NCBI GenBank assembly: GCA_021785155.1
Contig: JAJYGE010000178.1
Span: 5,996 to 20,119 of the forward strand
Length of the DNA stretch: 14,124 nucleotides
Source of the DNA: Planctomycetota bacterium
GTDB taxonomy: Bacteria; Planctomycetota; Phycisphaerae; WQYP01
Direction: 5' to 3'
Of the stretch, positions 14,038 through 14,124 are shown in pieces. The translations under genes were made by a program, and so were the position numbers. Each line of letters starts with the position of its first letter. The first letter of the stretch is position 1. Under the pieces are notes generated by a model. It was not told the DNA's origin. It was given only the letters and a program-made list of their open reading frames with translations, and did not search any database.

Positions 14038-14124
14038 GTGTGGTTGTCGGTGAAAATGTAGCAAGTATTAGTTTGATATATAATTTGTAAATTGTTCTTG
14101 AATAATAGAATATGTTGGTGTATG

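Overview
The window looks like a piece of a moderately GC-rich bacterial chromosome, most likely a planctomycete of the class Phycisphaerae. This is inferred from two PEP-CTERM proteins with near-identical tails, a XylR-type LacI/AraC fusion regulator, an ECF sigma factor with a zinc-less membrane anti-sigma factor, and 7-base-periodic repeats. No rRNA, tRNA, CRISPR array, transposase or integrase was recognised.

Layout. Positions 1-250 (minus) hold the 5' end of an open frame that leaves the window. It is built over short arrays of 7-base repeats that alternate with GC-rich hairpins. Next come two minus-strand PEP-CTERM genes (397-1248 and 1765-2514). Their bodies are unrelated, but they share a near-identical sorting tail and a ~200-base 5' leader whose hairpins carry compensatory base changes. 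A divergent promoter region (about 2930-3056) with a perfect 9-base inverted repeat separates them from a plus-strand XylR-family regulator (3057-4244). A block of housekeeping genes follows: recJ and purQ (minus, probably one operon), a NUDIX hydrolase (minus), smpB (plus), and a WecA/TagO-type lipid-carrier sugar-phosphate transferase (minus, convergent with smpB). Then comes a plus-strand stress-type operon of ECF sigma factor, anti-sigma factor and an exported HtrA-like PDZ protein whose catalytic triad appears lost. At the right edge lies a minus-strand phospholipase-D-like gene resembling DrmC of the DISARM anti-phage system, preceded by abruptly AT-rich DNA.

How the genes may work together. 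The XylR-like regulator sits divergently from the PEP-CTERM pair and its candidate operator lies between the two promoters, so it may link a sugar or other small-molecule signal to surface protein production. The sigma/anti-sigma/PDZ genes form a self-contained envelope-signalling unit, with the PDZ protein a plausible exported sensor rather than a protease. The rest (RecJ, PurQ, SmpB, WecA) are ordinary core functions.

The most novel signals are the covarying leader RNA shared by the two PEP-CTERM genes, the heptad-plus-hairpin mosaic at the left edge, the HtrA-like pseudoprotease, and the DrmC-like gene at a composition break.
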